Shown piece by piece: positions 24,780-33,420 of a DNA stretch of 64,000 bases; the first letter of the stretch is position 1; every line of letters begins with the position of its first letter. The stretch is taken from assembly GCF_036226885.1 (NCBI RefSeq), contig NZ_CP109027.1, positions 6,882,001 to 6,946,000 on the forward strand, in the 5' to 3' direction. Origin of the DNA: Streptomyces sp. NBC_00663 (GTDB taxonomy: Bacteria > Actinomycetota > Actinomycetes > Streptomycetales > Streptomycetaceae). Position numbers and translations under genes: made by a program. The notes beneath the pieces are model-generated. The model was not told where the DNA came from. It saw only the letters and a program-made list of their open reading frames with translations, and ran no database searches.

Positions 24780-26189
24780 TCACACGTCGAAGTACAGCTC
24801 AAACTCGTGCGGGTGCGGACGCAGCTGAAGCGGAGCGATCTCGTTCGCGCGCTTGAAGTCGATCCACGTCTCGATGAGGTCGGACGTGAAGACGTCACCG
24901 GCGAGCAGGAACTCGTGGTCGCGCTCCAGCGAGTCGAGGACGGCCGGGAGGGACGTCGGGACCTGGGCCACGCTCGCGTGCTCCTCGGGAGCCAGCTCGT
25001 AGAGGTCCTTGTCGATCGGCTCGGCCGGCTCGATCTTGTTCTTGATGCCGTCCAGGCCCGCCAGCAGCAGCGCCGAGAAGGCGAGGTACGGGTTGCCGGA
25101 GGAGTCGGGCGCACGGAACTCGACGCGCTTGGCCTTCGGGTTGGAGCCCGTGATCGGGATACGCATGGCCGCGGAGCGGTTGCGCTGCGAGTACACCAGG
25201 TTGATCGGCGCCTCGAAGCCCGGCACCAGACGGTGGTACGAGTTCACCGTCGGGTTGGTGAAGGCGAGCAGCGACGGGGCGTGCTTGAGGATGCCGCCGA
25301 TGTAGTAGCGGGCGGTGTCCGACAGGCCCGCGTAGCCGGCCTCGTCGTAGAACAGCGGGTCGCCGTTGCTCCACAGCGACTGGTGGACGTGCATGCCCGA
25401 GCCGTTGTCACCGAAGATCGGCTTCGGCATGAAGGTCGCGGTCTTGCCGTTGCGCCAGGCCACGTTCTTCACGATGTACTTGAAGAGCTGGAGGTCGTCG
25501 GCCGCGGCGAGCAGCGTGTTGAACTTGTAGTTGATCTCGGCCTGGCCGGCGGTGCCCACCTCGTGGTGCTGGCGCTCGACCTGGAGGCCGGACTTGGCCA
25601 GCTCCAGCGAGATCTCGGCACGCAGGTCGGCGAAGTGGTCGACCGGCGGGGTCGGGAAGTAGCCGCCCTTGTAGCGGACCTTGTAGCCGCGGTTGTTCTC
25701 CTCCGCACCGGTGTTCCAGGCGCCGGCCTCGGAGTCGATGTGGTAGAAGCTCTCGTTCGCGCCGGTCGCGAAGCGCACCGAGTCGAAGACGTAGAACTCG
25801 GCCTCGGGGCCGAAGTACGCGGTGTCCGCGATACCGGTCGAGGCGAGGTAGGCCTCGGCCTTCTTCGCCACGTTGCGCGGGTCACGGGAGTACTGCTCGC
25901 CCGTGATCGGGTCGTGGATGAAGAAGTTGATGTTGACCGTCTTGTCGCGGCGGAACGGGTCGACGCGCGCGGTGGACAGGTCGGCGCGGAGCGCCATGTC
26001 GGACTCGTGGATGGCCTGGAAGCCGCGGATCGAGGAGCCGTCGAAGGCGAGCTCCTCGGCCGGGTCGAAGGCCTCGGCCGGGATCGTGAAGTGCTGCATC
26101 ACGCCCGGCAGGTCGCAGAAGCGGACGTCGACGAACTTGACGTCCTCGTCCGCGATGAACTTCTTGGCCTCGTCGGCGTTCTGGAACAT
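24780..26189 (-). CDS. glnA: Glutamine synthetase type I
   Basis: The main dodecameric GSI enzyme, 469 residues as expected. It starts MFQNADEAKKFIADEDVKFVDVRFCD. Signatures: DGSSIRGFQ near the N-terminus, FGPEAEFYVFDSV (metal ligands), KPIFGDNGSGMHVHQSLW (ATP site), NRSAAMRIP, and KDLYELAPEE near the C-terminus, which contains the Tyr normally adenylylated by GlnE. AGGAGG lies six bases before the ATG. A near-consensus GlnR operator lies about 100-135 bases upstream, indicating nitrogen control. It is terminated by the hairpin at 24720-24760. Confidence 0.98.
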   Translation of the reverse strand: MFQNADEAKKFIADEDVKFVDVRFCDLPGVMQHFTIPAEAFDPAEELAFDGSSIRGFQAIHESDMALRADLSTARVDPFRRDKTVNINFFIHDPITGEQYSRDPRNVAKKAEAYLASTGIADTAYFGPEAEFYVFDSVRFATGANESFYHIDSEAGAWNTGAEENNRGYKVRYKGGYFPTPPVDHFADLRAEISLELAKSGLQVERQHHEVGTAGQAEINYKFNTLLAAADDLQLFKYIVKNVAWRNGKTATFMPKPIFGDNGSGMHVHQSLWSNGDPLFYDEAGYAGLSDTARYYIGGILKHAPSLLAFTNPTVNSYHRLVPGFEAPINLVYSQRNRSAAMRIPITGSNPKAKRVEFRAPDSSGNPYLAFSALLLAGLDGIKNKIEPAEPIDKDLYELAPEEHASVAQVPTSLPAVLDSLERDHEFLLAGDVFTSDLIETWIDFKRANEIAPLQLRPHPHEFELYFDV

Positions 26190-26287
26190 CCAGCTCCTCC
26201 TACTCCCGACGATTCCGTGCCGGGGTGGTAGTTCGTTCGTGCGGCCAGTGCGGTGGCACACGCTGTTCTCGACCCTAGGGACGGGTG

Positions 26288-26325
26288 ATTTCTCAGGCGT
26301 GACCCATTTGTTTCGCACAAGTTAA
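26288..26325 (-). promoter_or_regulatory. GlnR operator of glnA (four boxes)
   Basis: Read on the minus strand the four boxes are TTAAC, GAAAC, GTCAC and GAAAT, each separated by exactly six bases (38 bases in all). This is a near-exact fit to the actinobacterial GlnR tandem site gTnAc-n6-GaAAc-n6-GtnAC-n6-GAAAc. It lies about 100-135 bases before the glnA start. Confidence 0.85.
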
Positions 26326-26388
26326 CCGGACACCTTCCGATCCACCCCACCTGTCCGTATCGCGAAACGCGGGCAGTACCGTGGACGC

Positions 26389-26856
26389 GTGGACAAGAGG
26401 GAAGCAATCGGATCGTGGCTCTCCGGCCCCCGCGCGGCCGCCGAGGAAGCCGGTGTGGACTTCGGATACCGGGGTCAGCAGCTGGGGCTGCCCGAGGAGG
26501 GACCGGGCTCCATCGCCCGCCCGGGACGACGCCTCGGGGCGCTGGTCGTGGACTGGGGGATGAGCATGTTGATTGCATCCCAGTTGATCACGCACGGCTA
26601 CGACCAGGCGACGGGCAACTGGGCCCTGCTGGTCTTCTTCGTGATGAGCGTCCTCACGGTCGGCACCCTCGGCTTCTCCCCGGGCAAGCGCCTCTTCCGC
26701 CTCCGGGTCGTCGACCTCGCCACCGGCCAGGTCAAGCCGCTGCGCGCCCTGCTGCGCACGCTGCTGCTCTGCCTCGCCGTCCCGGCCCTGATCTGGGACC
26801 GCGACGGCCGCGGCCTGCACGACCGGCTGGCCCGCACGGTCGAGGTGCGGATCTGA
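26389..26856 (+). CDS. RDD family membrane protein
   Basis: A 155-residue RDD-domain protein. It starts at GTG (MDKREAIGSWLSGP). The RDD signature appears as ARPGRRLGALVVDW, with the conserved Arg and Asp residues. It has three predicted membrane helices (about 48-65, 78-97 and 118-135), and TLGFSPGKRLFRLRVVD between the last two is typical of the family. It is divergent from glnA. The family is of uncertain function, with transport suggested for some members. Confidence 0.85.
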   Translation: MDKREAIGSWLSGPRAAAEEAGVDFGYRGQQLGLPEEGPGSIARPGRRLGALVVDWGMSMLIASQLITHGYDQATGNWALLVFFVMSVLTVGTLGFSPGKRLFRLRVVDLATGQVKPLRALLRTLLLCLAVPALIWDRDGRGLHDRLARTVEVRI

Positions 26857-26869
26857 GACGCGTACGACC

Positions 26870-26920
26870 TACGACGAGAAGGGCGCCCGGAGATCAACTC
26901 CGGGCGCCCTTCTCGTCGTA
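26870..26920. terminator. Bidirectional terminator, 23-bp stem
   Basis: A perfect 23-bp stem with a 5-base ATCAA loop. The left arm begins TACGACGAGAAGGGCGCCC and the right arm mirrors it. It sits between the convergent RDD gene (stop 13 bases before) and DUF4191 gene (stop 9 bases after), so it serves both. Confidence 0.9.
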
Positions 26921-26929
26921 GAGGCTGAT

Positions 26930-27631
26930 TCAGCGAGCCTTCGGGCCGCCCTTCGGCAGCTTCATGCCCTTCGGCATGGGACCCTTCGGCAGCGGCATGT
27001 TGCTCATCAGGTCGCCCATCGCCCGCAGCCGGTCGTTGGTGGCGGTCACCTGGGGGCCGGTCAGCACGCGCGGCAGCTTGAGCATCGAGGTCCGCAGCTT
27101 CTTCAGCGGGATCTGGCCCTCGCCCGTGCCCACGATCAGGTCGTGCACCGGCACATCCGCGACGATGCGGTTCATCTTCTTCTTCTCGGCGGCCAGCAGG
27201 GTCTTCACCCGGTTCGGGTTGCCCTCGGCGACCAGGACGATGCCGGCCTTGCCGACGGCCCGGTGCACCACGTCCTGGCTGCGGTTCATCGCCACCGCGG
27301 GCGTCGTCGTCCAGCCCCGGCCGATGTTGTCGAGCACGGCCGCGGCGGCGCCCGGCTGTCCCTCCATCTGCCCGAAGGCGGCCCGCTCCGCGCGGCGCCC
27401 GAACACGATCGCCGTTCCGAGGAAGGCGAGCAGGAGGCCCAGGATGCCGAGGTAGACCGGGTGACCGATCAGGAAACCGAACGCGAGAAAGACACCGAGG
27501 ATGAGGAGGAAGACACCCGCGAGCACCAGGCCGATCGTCTTGTCGGCCTTGCGGGTCATCTTGTACGTCAGGGCGATCTGCTTCAGACGCCCGGGGTTTG
27601 CGGCATCCGCCGCGCTGTCACTTCTCGCCAT
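26930..27631 (-). CDS. DUF4191 domain membrane protein
   Basis: A 233-residue protein of the actinobacterial DUF4191 family. A basic N-terminal part (RLKQIALTYKMTRKADKTI) precedes two membrane helices (about 33-55 and 60-80), followed by a cytoplasmic domain with GWTTTPAVAMNRSQDVVHRAVGK. The C-terminus is rich in Pro/Gly/Lys (PKGPMPKGMKLPKGG). It is conserved next to lipA in actinobacteria, which suggests, but does not show, a link with lipoate-dependent metabolism. Function unknown. Confidence 0.85.
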   Translation of the reverse strand: MARSDSAADAANPGRLKQIALTYKMTRKADKTIGLVLAGVFLLILGVFLAFGFLIGHPVYLGILGLLLAFLGTAIVFGRRAERAAFGQMEGQPGAAAAVLDNIGRGWTTTPAVAMNRSQDVVHRAVGKAGIVLVAEGNPNRVKTLLAAEKKKMNRIVADVPVHDLIVGTGEGQIPLKKLRTSMLKLPRVLTGPQVTATNDRLRAMGDLMSNMPLPKGPMPKGMKLPKGGPKAR

Positions 27632-27679
27632 GCCAGGAAGTCTACGTGGCGTCCGGAGCGGGGACGACGGCGGAGGCGC

Positions 27680-27880
27680 TCAGAGGCGGGCGCCGATCGC
27701 CTTCTCCAGGACCTGCTGGGCCTCGACCCGGTCCTTGGCGCGACGGCGGTCCTCCAGGACGGACGTCCAGGCGTTGCGGCGCGCGGTGCGCTGGCCGCTG
27801 CTCATGAGCAGCGACTCGACGGCACGGAGTGCATCGGTGAACGACGGGATGGCGGTGGCGCGAACGGGCGCGGCCTGCAT
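27680..27880 (-). CDS. Conserved 66-residue protein downstream of lipA
   Basis: A short soluble basic protein, MQAAPVRATAIPSFTDAL ... QQVLEKAIGARL, predicted as two helices. A GGGGGGA Shine-Dalgarno lies upstream of the ATG. I recall an equivalent small ORF at this place in other Streptomyces. It is on the same strand as lipA but 280 bases away, so it probably has its own promoter. No function known. Confidence 0.6.
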   Translation of the reverse strand: MQAAPVRATAIPSFTDALRAVESLLMSSGQRTARRNAWTSVLEDRRRAKDRVEAQQVLEKAIGARL

Positions 27881-28159
27881 GATGGAGGTCCCCCCTCAGG
27901 GATAACGGCTCTGGTGAGTGGTGCACGGGCTGTACAGCCAGGGTCACTGAATGGTGTTACCAGGGCGTGACCGACCGGTCAAACACCAATGAAGCCTTGA
28001 TATGCGGCCCGAGAACACGGACGCGGCCCTGACGGTGCCCCCATCTGCGGGGACGCCGCGGGCCGCGCCAATTGGCCACTACCGTGCGGTAGTTGCTTGT
28101 GCCCGGATTCACACGCGCCGAGTGGCACGCAGTGCCATCCAGTCGTTCTCCAGCGAGTC

Positions 28160-29125
28160 TCAGACCGCCTGCGAGGCGACGTACGCGCCACGCTTCTCGA
28201 TGGCCATCTGGTACAGCCGGCCGGCGCGGTACGAGGACCGGACGAGCGGGCCTGACATCACACCGGAGAAGCCGATCTGCTCGGCCTCCTCCTTCAGCTC
28301 CACGAACTCGTGCGGCTTGACCCAGCGCTCCACGGGGTGGTGCCGGACGGAGGGCCGCAGGTACTGCGTGATGGTGACGAGCTCACAGCCCGCGTCGTGC
28401 AGCTGCCTGAGCGCCTCGCTGACCTCCTCGCGGGTCTCGCCCATGCCGAGGATCAGGTTGGACTTGGTCACCAGGCCGAAGTCACGGGCCTCGGTGATGA
28501 CCTTCAGGGAGCGCTCGTAGCGGAAGCCGGGCCGGATCCGCTTGAAGATCCGGGGCACCGTCTCGACGTTGTGCGCGAAGACCTCGGGCCGCGACTCGAA
28601 GACCTGCTGGAGCAGCTCCGGTACGGCGTTGAAGTCGGGGGCGAGCAGCTCGACCTTGGTGTGGCCGCCCTCGCGCTCCGCGGTCTGCTGGTGGATCTGG
28701 CGCACGGTCTCGGCGTACAGCCAGGCCCCGCCGTCCTCCAGGTCGTCGCGGGCGACGCCGGTGATGGTGGCGTAGTTGAGGTCCATGGTGACCACGGACT
28801 CACCGACGCGGCGCGGCTCGTCGCGGTCGAGCGCCTCGGGCTTGCCGGTGTCGATCTGGCAGAAGTCGCAGCGCCGGGTGCACTGGTCGCCGCCGATGAG
28901 GAAGGTCGCCTCGCGGTCCTCCCAGCACTCGTAGATGTTGGGACAGCCGGCTTCCTGGCAGACCGTGTGCAGCCCCTCGCTCTTCACGAGTTTCTGCATC
29001 GCGGTGTACTCGGGACCCATTTTCGCCCGCGTCTTGATCCACTCGGGCTTGCGCTCGATGGGGGTCTGGGCGTTCCGGACCTCCAGGCGCAGCATCTTGC
29101 GTCCGTCGGGTGTGACTGCGGACAC
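28160..29125 (-). CDS. lipA: Lipoyl synthase
   Basis: Radical-SAM enzyme inserting two sulfur atoms into octanoyl groups on E2 and GcvH proteins; 321 residues. The auxiliary-cluster motif CQEAGCPNIYEC (C-x4-C-x5-C) and the radical-SAM motif CTRRCDFC (C-x3-C-x2-C) are both intact, and the C-terminal RSSYRAG holds the family's conserved Ser ligand. The GTG at 29125 has GGGAG five bases upstream and gives the usual N-terminus (SAVTPDGRKMLRLE). It works after LipB (29317-30114) and serves the E2 encoded at 46624-48420. A small inverted repeat ACTACCG-TG-CGGTAGT at 28078-28093 lies downstream and may be part of the terminator. Confidence 0.97.
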   Translation of the reverse strand: MSAVTPDGRKMLRLEVRNAQTPIERKPEWIKTRAKMGPEYTAMQKLVKSEGLHTVCQEAGCPNIYECWEDREATFLIGGDQCTRRCDFCQIDTGKPEALDRDEPRRVGESVVTMDLNYATITGVARDDLEDGGAWLYAETVRQIHQQTAEREGGHTKVELLAPDFNAVPELLQQVFESRPEVFAHNVETVPRIFKRIRPGFRYERSLKVITEARDFGLVTKSNLILGMGETREEVSEALRQLHDAGCELVTITQYLRPSVRHHPVERWVKPHEFVELKEEAEQIGFSGVMSGPLVRSSYRAGRLYQMAIEKRGAYVASQAV

Positions 29126-29233
29126 ATCGGCTCCCTGTAGCTTCGATTCTTCGGCGCACACCAGGGTACGCCCGTGTTTTCTACGGCCCTAACGCTGAGG
29201 GCAACTTCTCGGCGCCGGGCTCCATTCCCCACC

Positions 29234-29301
29234 TGGGGGCGCGGGGCTGTACTGATATGCGGCTCCGCCGCGTGGGCGCGACCAGCCCCACCGGCCCGCA
29301 G
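29234..29301 (+). repeat. Dispersed GC-rich element, copy 1 (variant)
   Basis: Located between lipB and lipA. It starts GGGGGCGCGGGGCTGTACTG, contains the inner CGGCTCCGCCG palindrome, and ends GCGCGACCAGCCCCA then CCCGCAGT. It is the longer variant of the element, also seen as the first half of the copy at 50105. Confidence 0.7.
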
Positions 29302-29316
29302 TGATCCACCGACCGC

Positions 29317-30114
29317 CTACGCCGAAGCCTTCTCGATCTCCCGAGGCTTCAGATCGGCGTTCTCCAGCACATCCCGCAGATGCCGCTCCACCACCGGCAG
29401 CACCTCATCGATGGTCACATCCCGGCCCAGCTCGTTCGCCAGCGAAGCCACCCCCGCGTCCCGGATCCCGCACGGGATGATCCGGTCGAACCACCGGTTG
29501 TCCGGGTTCACGTTCAGCGCGAAGCCGTGCATGGTGACGCCCTTGGCGACCCGGATGCCGATCGCCGCGATCTTCCGGTCCTCGCGCCGCTGCCCGGCGT
29601 TGGACGGCGCGTACTCGGGCCCGTTCATCCGCGGGTCGAACTCCTCGTCGGTGAGACGCGGGTCGAAGTCCAGCGACAGTCCGCCGATCGCGGGGCGCTG
29701 CTCGACCGGATCGCCGAGCACCCACACGCCGCTGCGGCCCTCGACCCGGCTGGTCTCCAGGCCGAACTCCGCGCATGTGCGGATCAGGGCCTCCTCAAGG
29801 CGCCGTACATGCGCGACGACGTCCACCGGACGCGGCAGCTTCTGGATCGGGTAGCCCACCAGCTGCCCGGGGCCGTGCCAGGTGATCTTGCCGCCGCGGT
29901 CCACGTCGACGACCGGGGTGCCGTCGAGCGGTCGCTCGCTGTCGGCGGTGCGCCGGCCGGCCGTGTACACGGGCGGGTGTTCGAGCAGCAGCACGGTGTC
30001 GGGGACCTCGTCGGTGAACCGCGCCGCGTGCACCCGGCGCTGCTCGTCCCACGCCTCCTGGTACTCGACGGACTCCGCACCGAATCCCATCCGGACGAAC
30101 CGCAGCTCGCTCAC
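29317..30114 (-). CDS. lipB: Octanoyltransferase LipB
   Basis: Transfers octanoate from acyl carrier protein to lipoyl domains, the step before LipA. 265 residues. Family motifs: LLLEHPPVYTAGRRT, GGKITWHGPGQLVGYPI (RGGxxTxHGPGQ), the catalytic Cys in IIPCGI and the Lys in AKGVTMHGFALNV. Residues NGPEYAPSNAGQRRED form an insertion seen in actinobacterial LipB. GTG at 30114 is preceded by GGGAGG eight bases upstream. It is upstream of lipA on the same strand with a repeat element between them, so co-transcription is possible but not certain. Confidence 0.96.
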   Translation of the reverse strand: MSELRFVRMGFGAESVEYQEAWDEQRRVHAARFTDEVPDTVLLLEHPPVYTAGRRTADSERPLDGTPVVDVDRGGKITWHGPGQLVGYPIQKLPRPVDVVAHVRRLEEALIRTCAEFGLETSRVEGRSGVWVLGDPVEQRPAIGGLSLDFDPRLTDEEFDPRMNGPEYAPSNAGQRREDRKIAAIGIRVAKGVTMHGFALNVNPDNRWFDRIIPCGIRDAGVASLANELGRDVTIDEVLPVVERHLRDVLENADLKPREIEKASA

Positions 30115-30330
30115 GGCAAGCGCCTCCCTGGAGAGTCGTAAGGCACGAACTGTGCCTACGCCACTGTACGACTCGCCGTCACGCGTCAGCCGTGCGGTCA
30201 ATCCTCACACGATCGGATGAACGAACGTGGAAGTGTGCGATCGTCTGCTCACTCTCCGCTACATTCACGCCGTCCTATAGAGGCCATAAGGGCTGCTCAC
30301 AGGCAATCCGGGCAGGAGACACCACCGCAG

Positions 30331-31764
30331 ATGACGGAACGACCCGCGCAGCGCACTCCCAACCGCCAGCTCGCCGCGCTCATCGCAGAAGCGGGGTTCT
30401 CCAACGCGGGACTCGCCCGTCGAGTGGACCAACTCGGTCTCGAACACGGGCTTGATCTGAGATACGACAAGACATCGGTCACCCGGTGGCTGCGCGGCCA
30501 GCAGCCCCGCGGCACCACCCCCGCCCTCATCGCCGAGGTCTTCACCCGCCGACTCGGCCGGCGGCTCAGCGCCCAGGATCTCGGGCTCGACGCCTGCGCG
30601 CCCGTCTACGCGGGCCTGGAGTTCGCGGCCACCCCCGAGGAGGCCGTCGACATCGTGGGCGGGCTGTGGCGCAAGGACTCCGGAAGCCACGCCGAACTGC
30701 GGAAGATCGCCTTCACCCCGGCCGGTCTCGTCGTCCCCAGCCGCGACTGGCTCATCGGCCGGGCCGACGACAAGGTCGCCCGCGGCGAACCCCCGCTCCG
30801 CGTCCCCGCCCAGGGCCGCCCGGTGGTGCCCCGGCAGCGCGGCGCCGAGCGCGGGCCCGGCCAGAAGGTCACCGGCGGCGACATCGCCGCGCTGCGCTCG
30901 GTCGGCGAACTGTTCCGCTCCCTCGACGACATGTACGGCGGCGGCCACGCCCGCCAGGCCCTCGTGCGCTATCTGGAGCACGAGTGCGAGCCGATGCTGC
31001 GCGGCACCTACGGCGAACAGGTCGGCCGCCGGCTGTTCGCCGCCGCGGCCGACCTGACCCGGCTCGCGGGCTGGACGTCGTACGACATCGCGGCGCACGG
31101 GCTCGCGCAGCGGTACTTCGTGCAGTCGCTGCGGCTCGCGCAGGCGGCGGCGGACCGGGCCTACGGGTCCTTCGTGCTGATCACGATGAGCCGGCAGGCG
31201 GTCTATCTCGGGCACGGGCGCGAGGCGGTGCAGCTGGCGCGGGTCGCCCAGCAGGGGCTCGGGACCAACGCCCCGCCGGTCGTGCAGGCGCTGCTGCACT
31301 CCGTCGAGGCGCGCGGACACGGGGTGCTCGGCGAGGTGCGCAACTGCACGGGCGCGCTGGTCCGCGCCGAGCGCGCCCTGGAGGCGGCCCGGCCCGGTGA
31401 CGAAGTCCCGTACTGGGCCCGCTTCTTCGACGAGGCACAGCTCGCCGACGAGTTCGGGCACGCGCACCGTGACCTTCAGCAGTTCCGTGCGGCGGCGCAG
31501 CACGCCGAGCGCTCGCTTCAGCTGCGGGCGCCGGCGTACGCCCGCAGTCGGCTCTTCTGCCGGGTGGTGCTTGCCTCCGCTCGCCTCGGCCTCGGGGAGC
31601 TCGACCAGGCCTGCGCGCTGGGTGCGGAGGCCGCGGGTGCCGCTGCTGAGATGCGGTCGGTTCGGGCGATCGAGTATGTGAGGGACTTCGAGCGGAGGCT
31701 GGAGCCGTACAAGGACGCGGCACCGGTGCGGGGTTATCGGGACAAGGTGGCCGCGTTCGGGTAG
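30331..31764 (+). CDS. HTH and TPR-like regulatory protein (NsdA-like)
   Basis: A 477-residue regulator. The N-terminal 80 residues look like a DNA-binding HTH: QLAALIAEAGFSNAGLARRV, KTSVTRWLRGQQPRG and ALIAEVFTRRLGRRL. The rest is alpha-helical and TPR-like (AVQLARVAQQGLG, VQALLHSVEARGHGVL, EALEAARPGD and similar). This layout matches the Streptomyces NsdA-type regulators that restrain sporulation and antibiotic production, but I cannot say it is an orthologue. The ATG at 30331 begins MTERPAQRTPNRQ. It is divergent from lipB; the 216-base gap holds both promoters. Confidence 0.75.
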   Translation: MTERPAQRTPNRQLAALIAEAGFSNAGLARRVDQLGLEHGLDLRYDKTSVTRWLRGQQPRGTTPALIAEVFTRRLGRRLSAQDLGLDACAPVYAGLEFAATPEEAVDIVGGLWRKDSGSHAELRKIAFTPAGLVVPSRDWLIGRADDKVARGEPPLRVPAQGRPVVPRQRGAERGPGQKVTGGDIAALRSVGELFRSLDDMYGGGHARQALVRYLEHECEPMLRGTYGEQVGRRLFAAAADLTRLAGWTSYDIAAHGLAQRYFVQSLRLAQAAADRAYGSFVLITMSRQAVYLGHGREAVQLARVAQQGLGTNAPPVVQALLHSVEARGHGVLGEVRNCTGALVRAERALEAARPGDEVPYWARFFDEAQLADEFGHAHRDLQQFRAAAQHAERSLQLRAPAYARSRLFCRVVLASARLGLGELDQACALGAEAAGAAAEMRSVRAIEYVRDFERRLEPYKDAAPVRGYRDKVAAFG

Positions 31765-31789
31765 CGCCGTGACTTCGGGTGGTGTGTGC

Positions 31790-31838
31790 CGGGTGCGGGT
31801 GCGTCGGGGCTTGTCGCGCAGTTCCCCGCGCCCCTGGG
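31790..31838 (-). repeat. Dispersed GC-rich element, copy 2
   Basis: Inverted copy of the element (GTCGCGCAGTTCCCCGCGCC at its core on the plus strand). It occupies the gap between two convergent genes (regulator stop 31764, oxidoreductase stop 31844). Confidence 0.75.
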
Positions 31839-31843
31839 TGCGT

Positions 31844-33271
31844 TCAGGCGGCCCGTGTTGCCGGGAGCGGGTCCGCCCTGTGCATCGAACCCCTCGCCCC
31901 GAGGTCCGTCAGCATCGCTGTCGTCGCCCGGTGCGCCGAGTGCAACGCCCCCTGGACCGTGCTCGTGTCCCGGTGGTCGCCGCAGACGTACAGGCCCGCC
32001 AGGAGGCGTACCGGGCGGCGTAGGTCGTGGGGGGTGCGCATGGTCGGCACCGCCTCCGGGGTGTGGTGGACGGCGAGGGTCTCCCAGCGGGCCGTCGACG
32101 TGCCGTAGAGGCGGGAGAGATGCATACGGACGGCGGTCTCGACGTCCGGCGGGGGCGGGCCGAGGACCGTCGAGGAGATCAGGGCGCGGCCCGCGGGGGC
32201 GCGGCTCGGGTCCACGCGGCTCACCACCGCCGTGTGGACCACGGGGCCGCCGCGGTCCGCGTCCAGCAGCAGCGCGGTACCGGTCTCCGGCGGTTCGTCG
32301 GTCGTGTGGTGAACCACCGTCACCGGGTGGAAGTCGGGTACGCGCAGGCCCGGCAGCAGCTCGGCCGCGGCGCGGGCGTCGGTCGCCAGAAGTACCGCAC
32401 GGCAGCGGAACTCGCCGTGCTCCGCGGTGGTCACCGTGTTGGTGGAGACCGAGGTGACCCGGACCCCGGTGTGCACCGTCCCCGGCGGCAGCGAGCGGGC
32501 CAGCAGCTCCGGCAGGATCTCGGCCCCGCCCTCCGGCACACTCAGCCGCCCGCCCGCGAAGGCCCGCAGCGCGAGGTCCGCGCAGCGGCTGGACGTCGTC
32601 AGCTCCGGGTCGCACAGCAGGGCCGCCAGCAGCGGTCGCAGGAACCCGTCGATCGTGCGGGCGGGCAGACCGCGGGCCGCGAGGGCCTGGGCGGCGGGGA
32701 GTTCGGGGCGGGCGAGGAGGCGCTCCACGGGGGCGTCCGCGATCCGGGCGAGCGCGGCGCCGAGGCGGGCCTGGTCGACGGCGGTGCCCAGCGGGGCGGT
32801 GCCGCTCCGGGGGGCCGCGGCCGGGCGGGGCGTCGGACGGGGCGCGGGACGGGGGGCGCTCGCCAGGGCGCGTACGGCATGGAGTGCGCCCCTCGCGCGC
32901 CTTGTGCTCCGGGCGCTCCTCGCGCTCCGTGTGACGCTCCACGCGGCGCTCCTCGAGTTCGCCGGGGTGGCGCCCGCGCGATGGTGGCGGCCGTCGCTGT
33001 GCAACAGGACACCGGGCGCGAAGGGGCGCAGCACCAGACCGTCGAGCCCTGGTGTCAGGCGCAGTTCGGGATACGCGGTGGACAGCAGCTGCCCGATGCG
33101 GTCGAGCCGGAAGCCGTCGACCTTCTCCGTCGACATACGGCCCCCCACACCGTGGGCGGCCTCCAGGACTGCGGTCGTCACTCCTGCGCTGGTCAGCCGA
33201 TGTGCCGCGGAGAGCCCGGCGACCCCGGCTCCCACGATCACGACGTCCGCCTGGTACGCGGGCTCAAGCAC
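31844..33271 (-). CDS. FAD-dependent oxidoreductase (flavin amine oxidase type)
   Basis: A 475-residue FAD enzyme of the amine-oxidase/phytoene-desaturase group. It starts MLEPAYQADVVIVGAGVAGLSAAHRL, a dinucleotide-binding motif, followed by GVGGRMSTEKVDGFRLD. At the C-terminus GLYVCGDHRDTSTVQGAL is the second FAD-contact motif. Residues about 105-160 are an Arg/Ser/Ala/Pro-rich low-complexity insertion (RSARSARSTRRARG) that is unlike the rest and may be a recent microsatellite-type expansion. Substrate unknown; the domain order suggests a small-molecule desaturase or amine oxidase. Convergent with the upstream regulator. Confidence 0.8.
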   Translation of the reverse strand: MLEPAYQADVVIVGAGVAGLSAAHRLTSAGVTTAVLEAAHGVGGRMSTEKVDGFRLDRIGQLLSTAYPELRLTPGLDGLVLRPFAPGVLLHSDGRHHRAGATPANSRSAAWSVTRSARSARSTRRARGALHAVRALASAPRPAPRPTPRPAAAPRSGTAPLGTAVDQARLGAALARIADAPVERLLARPELPAAQALAARGLPARTIDGFLRPLLAALLCDPELTTSSRCADLALRAFAGGRLSVPEGGAEILPELLARSLPPGTVHTGVRVTSVSTNTVTTAEHGEFRCRAVLLATDARAAAELLPGLRVPDFHPVTVVHHTTDEPPETGTALLLDADRGGPVVHTAVVSRVDPSRAPAGRALISSTVLGPPPPDVETAVRMHLSRLYGTSTARWETLAVHHTPEAVPTMRTPHDLRRPVRLLAGLYVCGDHRDTSTVQGALHSAHRATTAMLTDLGARGSMHRADPLPATRAA

Positions 33272-33420
33272 GTGCCCCTCCTCGAGGTTGCGCGGCCGGT
33301 GGGGACGTCATGCCCCCAACCGCCTCCGGGGATACCCGAGTTCGGCTTGAGGTTAAGGCCGTGATCGGTCAGGGACAGTCGCGCATGAACAGGGCACGGT
33401 CGCACAGCGGTCGCATACGG

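Noticed and set aside
24807..26231. 474-codon plus-strand frame
   Set aside because: Antisense to glnA, whose identity is certain.
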